Positions 16,452 to 25,663 of a stretch of DNA of 64,000 bases are shown here, one piece after another (within the stretch, counting starts at the first letter, position 1; each line of letters opens with the position of its first letter). The translations under genes and the position numbers were made by a program. This DNA comes from Mucilaginibacter sp. Bleaf8 (GTDB lineage: Bacteria; Bacteroidota; Bacteroidia; Sphingobacteriales; Sphingobacteriaceae): contig NZ_JAHBBK010000001.1 of the NCBI RefSeq assembly GCF_018390515.1, positions 992,001 through 1,056,000 on the forward strand, read 5' to 3'. The notes below the pieces were generated by a model. That model searched no databases. It had not been told where the DNA came from and saw nothing but the letters and a program-made list of their open reading frames with translations.

Positions 16452-17117
16452 ATGAAATTTTTCATCGACACGGCCAATTTGGCCCAGATCCGGGAAGCGC
16501 ATGACCTGGGTGTGCTGGACGGCGTAACCACCAATCCATCACTGATGGCTAAAGAAGGTATTACCGGCCATGATAATGTTATTGCCCATTACAAAGCCAT
16601 CTGCGAAATTACCGATGGCGATGTAAGCGCCGAGGTGATCTCTACCAATTATGATGAGATGATTGCCGAAGGTGAGGCTTTAGCTGCCCTGCATGAGCGT
16701 ATTGTGGTTAAAGTGCCTATGATTAAAGATGGCGTAAAAGCAATCAAGTATTTTACACAAAAAGGCATCCGTACCAACTGTACGCTGGTATTTTCGGCTG
16801 GTCAGGCTTTGCTTGCTGCCAAAGCAGGGGCTACCTATGTGTCGCCGTTTATTGGCCGTTTAGATGATGTATCAACCGATGGTTTGCAACTAATCGAAGA
16901 TATCCGTTTAATTTATGACAACTACGGTTACGAAACCCAGATCCTGGCTGCTTCCGTACGCCATGCCATGCACATTATCAACTGCGCTAAAATCGGTTCC
17001 GATGTAATTACCGGTCCGCTTTCGGCCATTACCGCTTTGTTAAAACACCCGCTTACCGATAACGGTCTGGCCCAATTCCTGGCCGATCATGCCAAAGCTG
17101 CAGAGCAGGGAAAATAG
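16452..17117 (+). CDS. fsa: Transaldolase, fructose-6-phosphate aldolase (FSA/TalC) type
   Basis: 221 residues, the size of the short transaldolase/FSA subfamily. Opening [10 protein letters not shown], then GVTTNPSL and the Schiff-base lysine region VVKVPM (Lys87), followed by [31 protein letters not shown]. In this subfamily the enzyme either transfers a dihydroxyacetone unit between sugar phosphates or cleaves fructose 6-phosphate; the difference is not secure from sequence. With the adjacent split transketolase it completes the non-oxidative pentose phosphate branch needed for xylulose 5-phosphate from xylan. It is preceded by a LacI-type operator. Confidence 0.9.
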   Translation: MKFFIDTANLAQIREAHDLGVLDGVTTNPSLMAKEGITGHDNVIAHYKAICEITDGDVSAEVISTNYDEMIAEGEALAALHERIVVKVPMIKDGVKAIKYFTQKGIRTNCTLVFSAGQALLAAKAGATYVSPFIGRLDDVSTDGLQLIEDIRLIYDNYGYETQILAASVRHAMHIINCAKIGSDVITGPLSAITALLKHPLTDNGLAQFLADHAKAAEQGK

Positions 17118-17198
17118 TTACAGGTGTGGAGAGCAAGGAAAAAGGCGCGGTATATCAAGCACTCTTCGCTCCTCCTCAATTAAAATTAAATTCAATCA

Positions 17199-18044
17199 AT
17201 GACACAAGATATTCAAGAGCTTAAAGGCATAGCTTCGCAGGTACGCCGCGATGTGGTGCGCATGGTGCATGGCAGCCAAAGTGGCCACCCGGGCGGTTCA
17301 TTGGGCTGTACCGACTTTTTGGTAGCCCTTTACTTTTCAGTAATGAAACACGATCCATCCTTTAACATGGATGGCGTTAATGAAGACCTTTTCTTCCTTT
17401 CTAACGGGCATATTTCGCCGGTATTTTATTCTGTATTAGCCCGCAGCGGTTATTTTGGCGTTGCCGAACTGGCTACTTTCCGTAAACTGGATTCGAGGTT
17501 ACAGGGCCACCCTACCACACACGAACATTTACCGGGCATACGCATTGCATCCGGCTCATTAGGTCAGGGCTTATCGGTAGGTATTGGCGCAGCTTTAAGC
17601 AAAAAGCTGAACGGCGATGACCGCCTGGTGTTTACCCTGCACGGCGACGGCGAGCTGCAGGAAGGCCAGATTTGGGAAGCTGCCATGTTTGCCCCGCACA
17701 ACCGTGTAGACAACCTGATTGCTACTGTAGATGTAAACGGCCAGCAAATTGACGGCCCTACCAAAGTGGTACTTTCACTGGGCGACCTGCACGCTAAGTT
17801 CGCGGCTTTTGGCTGGGAAGTTATGGAAATGAAGGGTAATGATATGGCTGCGGTTGTTGAAGGCCTGCAAAAAGCCATTGGCCTTAGCGGCAACGGTAAA
17901 CCGGTAGTTATTTTAATGCAGACCGATATGGGTGCCGGCGTTGATTTCATGATGGGATCGCATAAATGGCATGGTGTTGCCCCTAATGATGCCCAACTGG
18001 AGCAAGCCTTAAACCAACTGGAAGAAAGCCTGGGAGATTATTAA
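17199..18044 (+). CDS. Transketolase, N-terminal subunit (split enzyme)
   Basis: 281 residues, only the pyrophosphate-binding half of transketolase. It shows SQSGHPGGSLGCTDF with His30 and the ThDP motif GDGELQEGQIWEAAMFA (GDGE at 149-152) closing with VDVNGQQIDG. The full-length enzyme of about 660 residues is encoded here by two genes, as in many archaea and some bacteria. It is 81 bases downstream of the transaldolase gene on the same strand and 110 bases ahead of its partner. With the partner it moves two-carbon units between xylulose 5-phosphate and aldoses. Confidence 0.92.
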   Translation: MTQDIQELKGIASQVRRDVVRMVHGSQSGHPGGSLGCTDFLVALYFSVMKHDPSFNMDGVNEDLFFLSNGHISPVFYSVLARSGYFGVAELATFRKLDSRLQGHPTTHEHLPGIRIASGSLGQGLSVGIGAALSKKLNGDDRLVFTLHGDGELQEGQIWEAAMFAPHNRVDNLIATVDVNGQQIDGPTKVVLSLGDLHAKFAAFGWEVMEMKGNDMAAVVEGLQKAIGLSGNGKPVVILMQTDMGAGVDFMMGSHKWHGVAPNDAQLEQALNQLEESLGDY

Positions 18045-18057
18045 GAGTTAGTTATAC

Positions 18058-18127
18058 GTTGTGAGTTGTCAGTTATCTGTGTTTTACAGATGCTGCCTGC
18101 TTCATAATCACCATACCTACTCACAAC
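18058..18127. repeat. Inverted repeat in the gap between the transketolase halves
   Basis: GTTGTGAGT (18058-18066) is the exact inverse of ACTCACAAC (18119-18127). The two arms are 52 bases apart inside the 110-base gap. It may be a degenerate dispersed repeat; its effect on translation of the downstream subunit is unknown. Confidence 0.4.
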
Positions 18128-18154
18128 AGACACCCCATAACACAACAGAAACAA

Positions 18155-19111
18155 ATGACCAAGTATACATATACAGAAAAAAAAGATACCCGCTCGGGTT
18201 TCGGTGCAGGCTTACTGGAAGCCGGTAAACGCAACCCTAAAGTGGTAGCCTTATGTGCCGACCTGGTGGGCTCATTAAAAATGCAGGATTTTATCAATGC
18301 TTTTCCTGAGCGTTTTGTTCAGGTGGGTATTGCCGAAGCCAATATGATGGGCATTGCAGCCGGTTTAACTATTGGCGGCCATGTGCCGTTTACCGGTACG
18401 TTCGCCAACTTTTCTACAGGCCGCGTTTACGATCAAATTCGCCAGTCCATCGCTTATTCAGATAAAAACGTAAAAATCTGTGCCTCGCACGCGGGTTTAA
18501 CGCTGGGCGAGGATGGTGCAACCCACCAGATACTGGAAGATATTGGCATGATGAAAATGCTGCCGGGTATGACCGTAATTAACCCTTGCGATTATAACCA
18601 AACCAAAGCTGCCACCATTGCCATTGCCGAGCATCATGGCCCGGTTTACCTGCGCTTTGGTCGCCCGGTGGTGCCTATCTTCACCCCTGCCGATCAGGTT
18701 TTTGAAATTGGCAAAGCCTGGATGGTAAGCGAAGGTACCGATGTAACCATCGTAGCTACCGGCCACCTGGTATGGGAAGCCATACAAGCCGGCGAGCAGC
18801 TGGAAGCAATGGGCATCTCGGCCGAAATTATCAACATCCATACCATTAAACCGTTTGACGAAGAAGCGGTATTACGCTCAATAGCCAAAACCGGCTGCGT
18901 GGTAACTGCTGAGGAGCATAACCGTTTAGGCGGTTTGGGTGATTCGGTAGCACAAGCACTGGTTAAAAACAAACCAGCACCGCAAGAATACATAGCCGTA
19001 AATGATTCATTCGGTGAATCGGGTACGCCTGAACAACTGATGACCAAATACGGACTGGATGCCAAGCACATTGTGGCAGCAGCACAAAAAGTAATTCAGC
19101 GTAAAGGTTAA
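18155..19111 (+). CDS. Transketolase, C-terminal subunit (split enzyme)
   Basis: 318 residues, containing the pyrimidine-binding domain and the C-terminal domain. It shows RFVQVGIAEANMMGIAAGL (Glu61 is the expected catalytic Glu contacting the ThDP ring), ASHAGLTLGEDGATHQ, YLRFGRP and TAEEHNRLGGLGD. The chain matches the E1-beta-like half of a split transketolase, and the partner lies upstream. Both genes follow the transaldolase and are likely part of the same operator-controlled unit, which ends at the terminator starting about 10 bases later. Confidence 0.92.
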   Translation: MTKYTYTEKKDTRSGFGAGLLEAGKRNPKVVALCADLVGSLKMQDFINAFPERFVQVGIAEANMMGIAAGLTIGGHVPFTGTFANFSTGRVYDQIRQSIAYSDKNVKICASHAGLTLGEDGATHQILEDIGMMKMLPGMTVINPCDYNQTKAATIAIAEHHGPVYLRFGRPVVPIFTPADQVFEIGKAWMVSEGTDVTIVATGHLVWEAIQAGEQLEAMGISAEIINIHTIKPFDEEAVLRSIAKTGCVVTAEEHNRLGGLGDSVAQALVKNKPAPQEYIAVNDSFGESGTPEQLMTKYGLDAKHIVAAAQKVIQRKG

Positions 19112-19120
19112 TCTCAACCT

Positions 19121-19169
19121 AACGTCAATAAAAAAAGCCGCTTTGAAAGCGGCTTTTTTTATTGACGTT
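19121..19169. terminator. Bidirectional terminator between transketolase and uxuA
   Basis: AAAAAAAGCCGCTTT pairs with AAAGCGGCTTTTTTT, and the arms extend further as AACGTCAAT and ATTGACGTT, giving a long stem. It serves the converging plus and minus genes. Confidence 0.9.
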
Positions 19170-19179
19170 CTTTGCAATC

Positions 19180-20376
19180 TTAACCGTCAAATAAAGTACG
19201 CTTGATACCCATTTCCAGCCCACGCAGTTCGGCCAAGCCTTTAAGGCGGCCAATTACAGAGTAACCGGGATAAGTATCGTAATTATAATCATCCAGCAGT
19301 TTATGGCCATGATCGGGACGCATAGGTATGGCAACATCAGCCCGGCCGCTATCCTGACGCTTTTTTTGCTCCAGAATAATATTCTTCATAACGGCATACA
19401 TATCCGTACTACCGTTCAAATGATTGGCCTCGTAAAAGCTGCCATCAGCCTCGCGCTGCACGTTGCGCAGATGTAAAAAATGGATGTGCTGCCCCAGGCG
19501 CTTTATCATACCCGGCAAATCGTTACTGGGATTAGCACCTAATGAACCGGTACAAAATGTAATGCCATTACTTGGCGATTGGCAGGCGTTCACCACATCT
19601 GTCAAATCCTGCTCGGTGGATACCACCCGCGGCAGCCCCAAGATAGAAAACGGCGGATCATCCGGGTGTACGCACATTTTAATACCTAACTTTTCTGCAT
19701 CGGGTATAATGGCTTGTAAAAAGTAAGCCATGTGTTGCTTCAATACCTGCGAATCAATATGCTCGTACTTTTTCAAATACTCTTTAAATTCGGCTATCGT
19801 AAACACCTCATCGGTACCCGGCAGCCCGGCCATGATAATGTTGGTGAGCTTGTCTTTCTCGTCGTCGCTTAAACTATCAAAATAAGCCTTGGCGGCTTGT
19901 TGCTGCTCTGCGCTAAATTCGTTATGAGCCTCCGGGCGTTGCAAAATGTACAGATCGAATGCGGCCAGTGCAGCAGCATCATACCGGAGAGCCGATGCAT
20001 TGTTGGGCAGGCGATAGTCGAGGTTGGTGCGTGTCCAATCGAGCACAGGCATGAAATTGTAACACACCACACTTAAACCTTCGGCAGCCAAATTTTTAAG
20101 GGATTCGATATACTTGGCTATGTATTCATCACGCTCGGCAGATGCTATGCGTATGCTCTCGTGTATATTCACGCTTTCCACTACCGACCATCGCAATCCG
20201 GCAGCCTCTATAATAGCTTTGCGCTTTTTTATCTCTTCGGGTGTCCATACCTCGCCGGCTGGTATATGGTGCAGGGCAGTAACAATGCCTGTAGCACCTG
20301 TTTGCCTGATGGCGCTCAAGGTAACCGGATCTGACGGGCCAAACCAGCGGAATGTCTGTTCTAAATTACTGATCAT
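19180..20376 (-). CDS. uxuA: Mannonate dehydratase
   Basis: 398 residues matching UxuA from end to end: LEQTFRWFGPSDPVTLSAIR, ATGIVTALHHIPAGEVW, SVVESVNIHESI, CYNFMPVLDWTRTNLDY, MCVHPDDPPFSILGLPR and RPDHGHKLLDD. It dehydrates D-mannonate to 2-keto-3-deoxygluconate in glucuronate breakdown. Glucuronate is what GH115 releases from glucuronoxylan, so the gene fits the locus. The other steps (uronate isomerase, fructuronate reductase, KDG kinase, aldolase) are not in the window. It follows GH39 by 45 bases, in one operon. Confidence 0.95.
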   Translation of the reverse strand: MISNLEQTFRWFGPSDPVTLSAIRQTGATGIVTALHHIPAGEVWTPEEIKKRKAIIEAAGLRWSVVESVNIHESIRIASAERDEYIAKYIESLKNLAAEGLSVVCYNFMPVLDWTRTNLDYRLPNNASALRYDAAALAAFDLYILQRPEAHNEFSAEQQQAAKAYFDSLSDDEKDKLTNIIMAGLPGTDEVFTIAEFKEYLKKYEHIDSQVLKQHMAYFLQAIIPDAEKLGIKMCVHPDDPPFSILGLPRVVSTEQDLTDVVNACQSPSNGITFCTGSLGANPSNDLPGMIKRLGQHIHFLHLRNVQREADGSFYEANHLNGSTDMYAVMKNIILEQKKRQDSGRADVAIPMRPDHGHKLLDDYNYDTYPGYSVIGRLKGLAELRGLEMGIKRTLFDG

Positions 20377-20421
20377 AGATTTATTTCAGGTGAATGGTGG
20401 TATACAATCAATGGTTTACGA

Positions 20422-21990
20422 TTATTTAATGGGATCAACCGTTACCAGATAAACATCGTTCTGGCGCATTGAGAATGTCTTTTGCAAGGCGCCGGAACTA
20501 CCAACTACTACAGTAGCTATGGATACCGGCCTACCGCTGTTTTCGGCTTTAATACGTGCCACTTGCTCCCGCGTTAGCTGCGAAGGCGTACCTAATTTAC
20601 GATAGGTACCATAAGCATCATTAACTCCATAGCCGGTTTGATACACCATCACTCGGTACCTGCCATTTTTTAAACCGGTTAATTTAAGGGTAACAGCGGG
20701 CAAGGTTTTAGCAGGCAGGTCGCGCTTGTAATATACCTGGTTGTTAGTTGAATCGCCGGGATGATCTATGGTGCAGTTCCAGAACAGCGCCTGCACCCCG
20801 CCCTGCTCATTTTTACAGATATAGGAGGATGAATCTGCGTTGTTCAGTTCGGTAGTGCTTAATTTATTCAGAAAAGAGAAAGCATAATAAGCCGGCTTTT
20901 TAATATCCTGATAGTTCATCAAACCAAAGCCACCATGAAACGGCGTTGCACGCGGACCGGCTTCTTCAAAAATATCCGTAAACGTCCAATACGAAAGGGA
21001 ATTGACGGCCGGGGCCGCCAGCTTAACGGTATTTAAAATATAAGCTGCTTCCTGGTAGGTATCATGTATCGGGTCGGATGGTGTGTAAGAGGAGCTCCAT
21101 TCCGTATAATGCAGTTCCAGCTTAGGCAATGCCGAAGCGGCAATTTCCCTGCGTGAGTGGTGCATATTGTTAGCTACCGAATTTTTATTGGGATTGATGA
21201 TGGTACCTACATTACCTGTTACATCCAAAAAGCCTTGGGTAACGCCATAATCGTGCGTGCTTATAAAATCAATGGGCACTTTGTTCTGCACACAAAAGTT
21301 AATTGTTTCGGGTATCCAGGCATTGCCTGCCGTGGCCGGGCCGCCCACACAATAGTCGGGCGATATGCTTTTGATAGTCCGGGCCGTCTCCTGATAAAGT
21401 TTAAAATAGTCCTGCTGTGTGCCGGCAAAAAATAAATCCTTCAAATTAGGTTCGTTCCAAACTTCAAAGTACCATTTGGCTACTTCGGCCTTGCCGTAGC
21501 GTTCGGTCCAGTGTTCTGTCAAGGCTTTGATAAGGCCGTTCCACTTAGCATAATCTTTTGGCGGGGTGATGTTTCCTTTCCACCAAAAAATGGTTTTATC
21601 GCCGCTGGCCAATGCACGGGGCATAAACCCCAACTCCACAAAAGGCCGTACGCGGATGCTTAACAGAAAATCAAACAACTCATCAATGTACTGCCAGTTA
21701 TAAATGGATTTACCGGTCTTATCTTCCAGGTACACGCCCATATCGTCTGACAGCAAACCATGAAAGCGGATATATTCAAAGCCACAGTCCTGCTTAGCCT
21801 GCCGTAATTGCCGCTGCCAATCGGCACGTAAACCTTCATTCGCCCTCCCTGCCCCAACACAAAATTTAAAGTTTTGATTTAACCGGCCTTTAACCTGATT
21901 TACATCAGCCGAAATCATTCGGGGTGCCTGGGCTAATGCTGACAGCGAAGCTACGAGCAAAAAGGAGAGTAAAGCATGCCTGCGTTTCAT
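20422..21990 (-). CDS. GH39 beta-xylosidase
   Basis: About 522 residues. Signal peptide MKRRHALLSFLLVASLSALAQ. The family 39 barrel carries FEVWNEPNLKDLFF with acid/base Glu180 and LELHYTEWSSSY with nucleophile Glu297, plus IRFHGLLSDDMGVY near the N-terminus, and a C-terminal beta-sandwich. GH39 enzymes hydrolyse xylose from the non-reducing end of xylo-oligosaccharides; other specificities in the family (iduronidase) are less likely beside a xylanase. I used the ATG at 21990 because it gives the signal peptide; the upstream frame has a basic, non-conserved stretch. It is preceded by an operator and followed by uxuA. Confidence 0.88.
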   Translation of the reverse strand: MKRRHALLSFLLVASLSALAQAPRMISADVNQVKGRLNQNFKFCVGAGRANEGLRADWQRQLRQAKQDCGFEYIRFHGLLSDDMGVYLEDKTGKSIYNWQYIDELFDFLLSIRVRPFVELGFMPRALASGDKTIFWWKGNITPPKDYAKWNGLIKALTEHWTERYGKAEVAKWYFEVWNEPNLKDLFFAGTQQDYFKLYQETARTIKSISPDYCVGGPATAGNAWIPETINFCVQNKVPIDFISTHDYGVTQGFLDVTGNVGTIINPNKNSVANNMHHSRREIAASALPKLELHYTEWSSSYTPSDPIHDTYQEAAYILNTVKLAAPAVNSLSYWTFTDIFEEAGPRATPFHGGFGLMNYQDIKKPAYYAFSFLNKLSTTELNNADSSSYICKNEQGGVQALFWNCTIDHPGDSTNNQVYYKRDLPAKTLPAVTLKLTGLKNGRYRVMVYQTGYGVNDAYGTYRKLGTPSQLTREQVARIKAENSGRPVSIATVVVGSSGALQKTFSMRQNDVYLVTVDPIK

Positions 21991-22106
21991 CCTTAAAGAA
22001 AAAGTAAATGGTTTTATAAAGAAGTACCGGCGCAGTAAGCACCGGTACCTTGAGTTTAGTTTTATAATCGATTTGTGCTTCAAATATGCAAACAATATTC
22101 AGCATT

Positions 22107-22120
22107 CACAATCGATTGCA
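22107..22120. promoter_or_regulatory. LacI-type operator before the GH39/uxuA operon (12 of 14)
   Basis: CACAATCGATTGCA keeps the whole core CAATCGATTGCA. It lies 117 bases upstream of the GH39 start and 114 bases before the first lacI gene, so it could serve either direction. A weaker copy (9 of 14, ATAATCGATTT region near 22064) lies nearer GH39. Confidence 0.65.
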
Positions 22121-22233
22121 ATAATTTTGATACATTTACTACTTAATTCGGCTATTGAACTTGCGCTAACGATAAGCTAAAAGGTTATAGCTATATTTAG
22201 CACTTCTAAAAAAGATCCGTTTTGATACCGCTC

Positions 22234-23265
22234 ATGAGCGTACCCGAAAAAGAAATAACTATTTACGATATAGCCCGTGCGCTTGACCTATCACCGGCAA
22301 CGGTAAGCCGTGCCCTGGCCAATCACGCAGCTATCAGTATCAAAACTAAAAAAAGAATTCAAGAAGCTGCCCAAGCAATGGGATACCGAACCAACCGGAT
22401 GGCCAGCAACCTGCGCAAAAAGCGCAGCAACATTATCGGTGTTATTGTACCACGGCTCAACAGCAGCTTTATGTCGGATGTACTGGCCGGTATGGAGAAG
22501 GTGCTGAACCAAGCTGGTTACAATATCATCATCAGCCAGTCGTTCGAGACAGCAGCTAAGGAGATTACCAACGCCCAGGCCATGTACAACAACCGGGTAG
22601 ACGGCCTGCTGGTATCATTAGCTTATGAAAGCCATCATACCAATCACTTTGATGCCTTTACACAACGCAACATTCCCATAGTGTACTTTGACCGTGTGCT
22701 TAAAGATGATCATAACCCCGGTGTAATGATCGACAATGTAAAAGCAGCTTATGCCATTACAGAACATCTCATTAAACAGGGTTGCCGGCAAATTGTACAT
22801 GTAACGGCCCAGCACCTGCATAGCGTATACAAGCAAAGGCTGGAAGGTTTTAAACAAGCCCTGCTTGACAATAGCATGCCATTTAGTTACGATATGGTGC
22901 TCGGCAGCGATCTTACCTTATCGGGTAGTACGGAAATAGCTGATCTGGTTATGAACCTGCCCACACAACCCGATGGTATATTTGCGGCTAACGATGCCTG
23001 TGCGGTTAACTGCATTATGGGGTTAAAGGAAAAAGGCATTTCTGTACCACATGATATTGCCGTAGCCGGATTTAACAATGACCCGGTGGCCTGCATTAGC
23101 GAACCGAAACTGACCACTGTTAATTACGATGGTTATGCTATGGGCGAGGCATCAGCCCGGGTACTACTTAAACGCCTGAATAACCAGTATGATGCTACAA
23201 CAGATAAAGAAGTTATATTACCGGCCGAACTGATTATACGCGGTTCCACTTTAAGAAATAAATAA
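22234..23265 (+). CDS. LacI-family transcriptional regulator, first of a tandem pair
   Basis: 343 residues. The N-terminal HTH is TIYDIARALDLSPATVSRAL, followed by the hinge/linker helix (RMASNLRKKRSN). The ligand-binding domain begins IIGVIVPRLNSSFM, with VDGLLVSLA, VYFDR, IDNVKAAY and PDGIFAANDACAV, as in LacI/GalR repressors. Its effector is a sugar or sugar derivative, probably from xylan or glucuronate. The ATG at 22234 was chosen over a TTG at 22222. It lies 55 bases before a close paralog and is divergent from the GH39 operon. The central CG of the operator agrees with hinge-helix intercalation typical of the family. Confidence 0.92.
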   Translation: MSVPEKEITIYDIARALDLSPATVSRALANHAAISIKTKKRIQEAAQAMGYRTNRMASNLRKKRSNIIGVIVPRLNSSFMSDVLAGMEKVLNQAGYNIIISQSFETAAKEITNAQAMYNNRVDGLLVSLAYESHHTNHFDAFTQRNIPIVYFDRVLKDDHNPGVMIDNVKAAYAITEHLIKQGCRQIVHVTAQHLHSVYKQRLEGFKQALLDNSMPFSYDMVLGSDLTLSGSTEIADLVMNLPTQPDGIFAANDACAVNCIMGLKEKGISVPHDIAVAGFNNDPVACISEPKLTTVNYDGYAMGEASARVLLKRLNNQYDATTDKEVILPAELIIRGSTLRNK

Positions 23266-23280
23266 GCAGGATTAGTATTT

Positions 23281-23288
23281 TACCTTTG
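23281..23288 (+). promoter_or_regulatory. Candidate -7 element before the second lacI gene
   Basis: TACCTTTG is an exact match to TAnnTTTG, 33 bases before the ATG. No TTG at the expected spacing was found. Confidence 0.3.
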
Positions 23289-23320
23289 CTTTTAAATTTA
23301 AACCAGAAGAATTAGCGCTG

Positions 23321-24358
23321 ATGGATACACCAGAAAAAGAAATTACCATATATGATATTGCCCGGCACCTCAACATCTCGGCTGCTACGGTGAGCCGTGC
23401 GTTGATGGATCACCCGTCGGTAAACGTTAATACCAAACAAAAGGTACAGGAAACGGCTCAGCAAATGGGTTACCGCTCCAACCACCTGGCCAGTAACCTG
23501 CGCAAAAAGCGCAGCAACATCATTGGCCTGGTAGTAGGCAACCTGGACAGTAGTTTCATGACCAACATTATTGTAGGTATTGAAAAGGTATTGAGTGAAG
23601 CTAATTATAACCTCATCATCAGTCAATCGCTTGATAATATCGGCAAGGAAATAAAAATTGCCCGGGCCATGTACAATAACCGGGTAGATGGCCTGCTGGT
23701 ATCTTTGGCTTACGATACCGAGAATGCTGAACACTTTGAGAGCTTCGTAAAACGCGGCATTCCGCTGGTATATTTTGACCGTATTTTTCCAGACAATAAC
23801 TGCCCTGGTGTGGAAATAGATAACGTGAAGGCGGCATACGAAATTACGGAGCACCTGATACAGCAAGGCTGCAAACGTATTGTGCACGTTACGGCCTACC
23901 GCCTGAGCAGCGTTGCGCTTGACCGGTTTAATGGCTACAAGCAGGCGCTTTTAGATTACAATATTCCGTTTGATGAAAGCCTGGTGATTTACACCCACCT
24001 CGGCATTGAAGACGGTGTGCAGGCGGCCCAAACCATACTGGCCATGCCCAACCGCCCCGATGGTGTTTTTGCCATTAATGATGCCTCTGCCGTAGGCTGT
24101 ATAAAAGAGTTGAAAAAAGCGGGCGTTAAAATTCCGGATGATATTGCCTTTGCAGGATTCAATAACGACTCGATAGCCAGCATTGTAGAACCGGGACTAA
24201 CCACCGTAAACTACAAAGGTTACGAAATGGGCGAAATGGCTGCGCAAATACTGGTTGATAAGCTGAACAACAACTATACGCCTCCGGCTGGCAACAAACT
24301 AATTTTGAAATCTGAATTGGTAGTGCGCGAGTCATCCCAGAAGAAAAAGCGCAAATAG
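23321..24358 (+). CDS. LacI-family transcriptional regulator, second of a tandem pair
   Basis: 345 residues, a clear paralog of the preceding gene: TIYDIARHLNISAATVSRAL, then SNLRKKRSNIIGLVV, MYNNRVDGLLVSLAYD and DNVKAAYEITEHLIQQGC are shared or almost so. The recognition helix differs little from the first regulator, so both may bind the same operator sequence; the ligand domains differ more, so effectors may differ. The C-terminus is basic (QKKKRK). It may come from a tandem duplication. Its own promoter candidate is at 23281. Confidence 0.92.
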   Translation: MDTPEKEITIYDIARHLNISAATVSRALMDHPSVNVNTKQKVQETAQQMGYRSNHLASNLRKKRSNIIGLVVGNLDSSFMTNIIVGIEKVLSEANYNLIISQSLDNIGKEIKIARAMYNNRVDGLLVSLAYDTENAEHFESFVKRGIPLVYFDRIFPDNNCPGVEIDNVKAAYEITEHLIQQGCKRIVHVTAYRLSSVALDRFNGYKQALLDYNIPFDESLVIYTHLGIEDGVQAAQTILAMPNRPDGVFAINDASAVGCIKELKKAGVKIPDDIAFAGFNNDSIASIVEPGLTTVNYKGYEMGEMAAQILVDKLNNNYTPPAGNKLILKSELVVRESSQKKKRK

Positions 24359-24440
24359 GCGGTACAGCTAATTGCGGCTTGACGGACAAGGACGGAATAG
24401 TACAGGTAGCTTTAGGCGGTAATAGTTACCTTTGCCATCA

Positions 24441-25592
24441 ATGACAGAAGAGGTTAGCAACAAATCACCGCAGGCATTACGCATAGGTTGTGCCGTATTC
24501 TTTTTTATTTCGGGCTTTGGATATTCCTCGTGGGCATCGCGCATCCCTACCCTGCAGCAACAACTGCATTTAAACGAAGCGCAGCTGGGTGCGGTGTTGT
24601 TTGCATTACCTATCGGCCTGATGCTTACCCTACCCATTACCGGGCGCTTGCTGAGCCATTATGCCAGCCGCACCATCATGATTATAGGTGCGCTGCTTTT
24701 TAATGCGGTACTATGCTTTTTGGGCTTTGCAACGGCGGTTTGGCAATTGGTGCTTATGCTGTTTTGCTTGGGATCGGCACGCAACCTTCTTAACTTATCG
24801 GTAAACGCACAATCGGTTAGCGTGCAGTCGCTTTATAGCAAATCTATCATTACCACTTTTCATGGCATCTGGAGTTTGGCGGGCTTCGCCGGGGCAGCGG
24901 TAGGCTACCTGATGGTTAAAATGAATATACCGGCCACCTATCATTTGCTTGCTGCAGGCGCAGTATTGGTAGTGGCATCTTTATACTTTTACCCTTATAC
25001 CTTTTACCAGAAGCCGGTAAATACCGGCCCTAAACCCTTACTGCTGCTGCCCGATAAAAGCATGCTCAAATTTGCCCTTATCTGCTTTGCCAGCATGGCT
25101 TGCGAAAATACCATGTACGATTGGAGCGCGATTTACTTTGAGAAAGCCGTACATGCAAGCAAAGCGGCATCAACCGCAGCCTTTGTGGCTTATATGGTAG
25201 CCATGACCGCAGCCCGCTTAACCGGCGACAAGCTGGTAAACCGCATTGGTATCAAAGCCATGCTTAACTATAGTGGCTGGCTTATTTTAGCTGGTTTACT
25301 GCTGGCTGTATTACTCCCCTATACCATCACTGCGGGTGCAGGCTTTATGCTGGTGGGGCTGGGCGTAGCATGCGTAGTACCGCTGGTATTTAGCATTGCA
25401 GGCAAATCGGCTACATTGAGTAGCGGGGCTGCTATTGCTTCTATATCTACCATCGGTTACCTTGGCTTTTTGGTGGTACCGCCATTTGTTGGCTTTGTGG
25501 CACAGGCGGCTGGATTGCAATGGTCGTTCGGCCTAATTGCGTTGCTGGGCGGACTCATGATCTGGATGGTAAGTAAAATTGAGGAAGAGTAG
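24441..25592 (+). CDS. MFS transporter, YbjJ-like
   Basis: About 383 residues with 12 hydrophobic segments. The opening FFFISGFGYSSWASRIPTLQ and the early loop LPITGRLLSHYASR resemble the YbjJ subgroup of major facilitator superfamily proteins. Later segments show ENTMYDWSAIYFEKAV and DKLVNRIGIK. Its substrate is unknown; location 82 bases after the LacI pair makes a sugar or derivative possible, but there is no operator directly before it. The ATG at 24441 is preferred over an upstream TTG. A TACCTTTG sequence at 24427-24434 is a possible -7 element that would leave almost no leader. Confidence 0.82.
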   Translation: MTEEVSNKSPQALRIGCAVFFFISGFGYSSWASRIPTLQQQLHLNEAQLGAVLFALPIGLMLTLPITGRLLSHYASRTIMIIGALLFNAVLCFLGFATAVWQLVLMLFCLGSARNLLNLSVNAQSVSVQSLYSKSIITTFHGIWSLAGFAGAAVGYLMVKMNIPATYHLLAAGAVLVVASLYFYPYTFYQKPVNTGPKPLLLLPDKSMLKFALICFASMACENTMYDWSAIYFEKAVHASKAASTAAFVAYMVAMTAARLTGDKLVNRIGIKAMLNYSGWLILAGLLLAVLLPYTITAGAGFMLVGLGVACVVPLVFSIAGKSATLSSGAAIASISTIGYLGFLVVPPFVGFVAQAAGLQWSFGLIALLGGLMIWMVSKIEEE

Positions 25593-25663
25593 AACTTACA
25601 AATTGCTTTCCTGTCAAACAAAAACTAATATTCTTATCGTTATAAGCTTACATTCACCTGTAC

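Noticed and set aside
18058..18127. Transketolase-gap hairpin as a terminator or riboswitch
   Set aside because: The arms are 52 bases apart, without T run, and both flanking genes belong to one enzyme; listed only as a repeat.
22064..22077. Possible further operator copy (ATAATCGATTT region)
   Set aside because: Only 9 of 14 positions match; kept as a note under the neighbouring site.
23312..23887. Minus-strand open frame of 191 codons antisense to the second lacI gene
   Set aside because: Shadow of the conserved LacI coding sequence; no recognisable domain.
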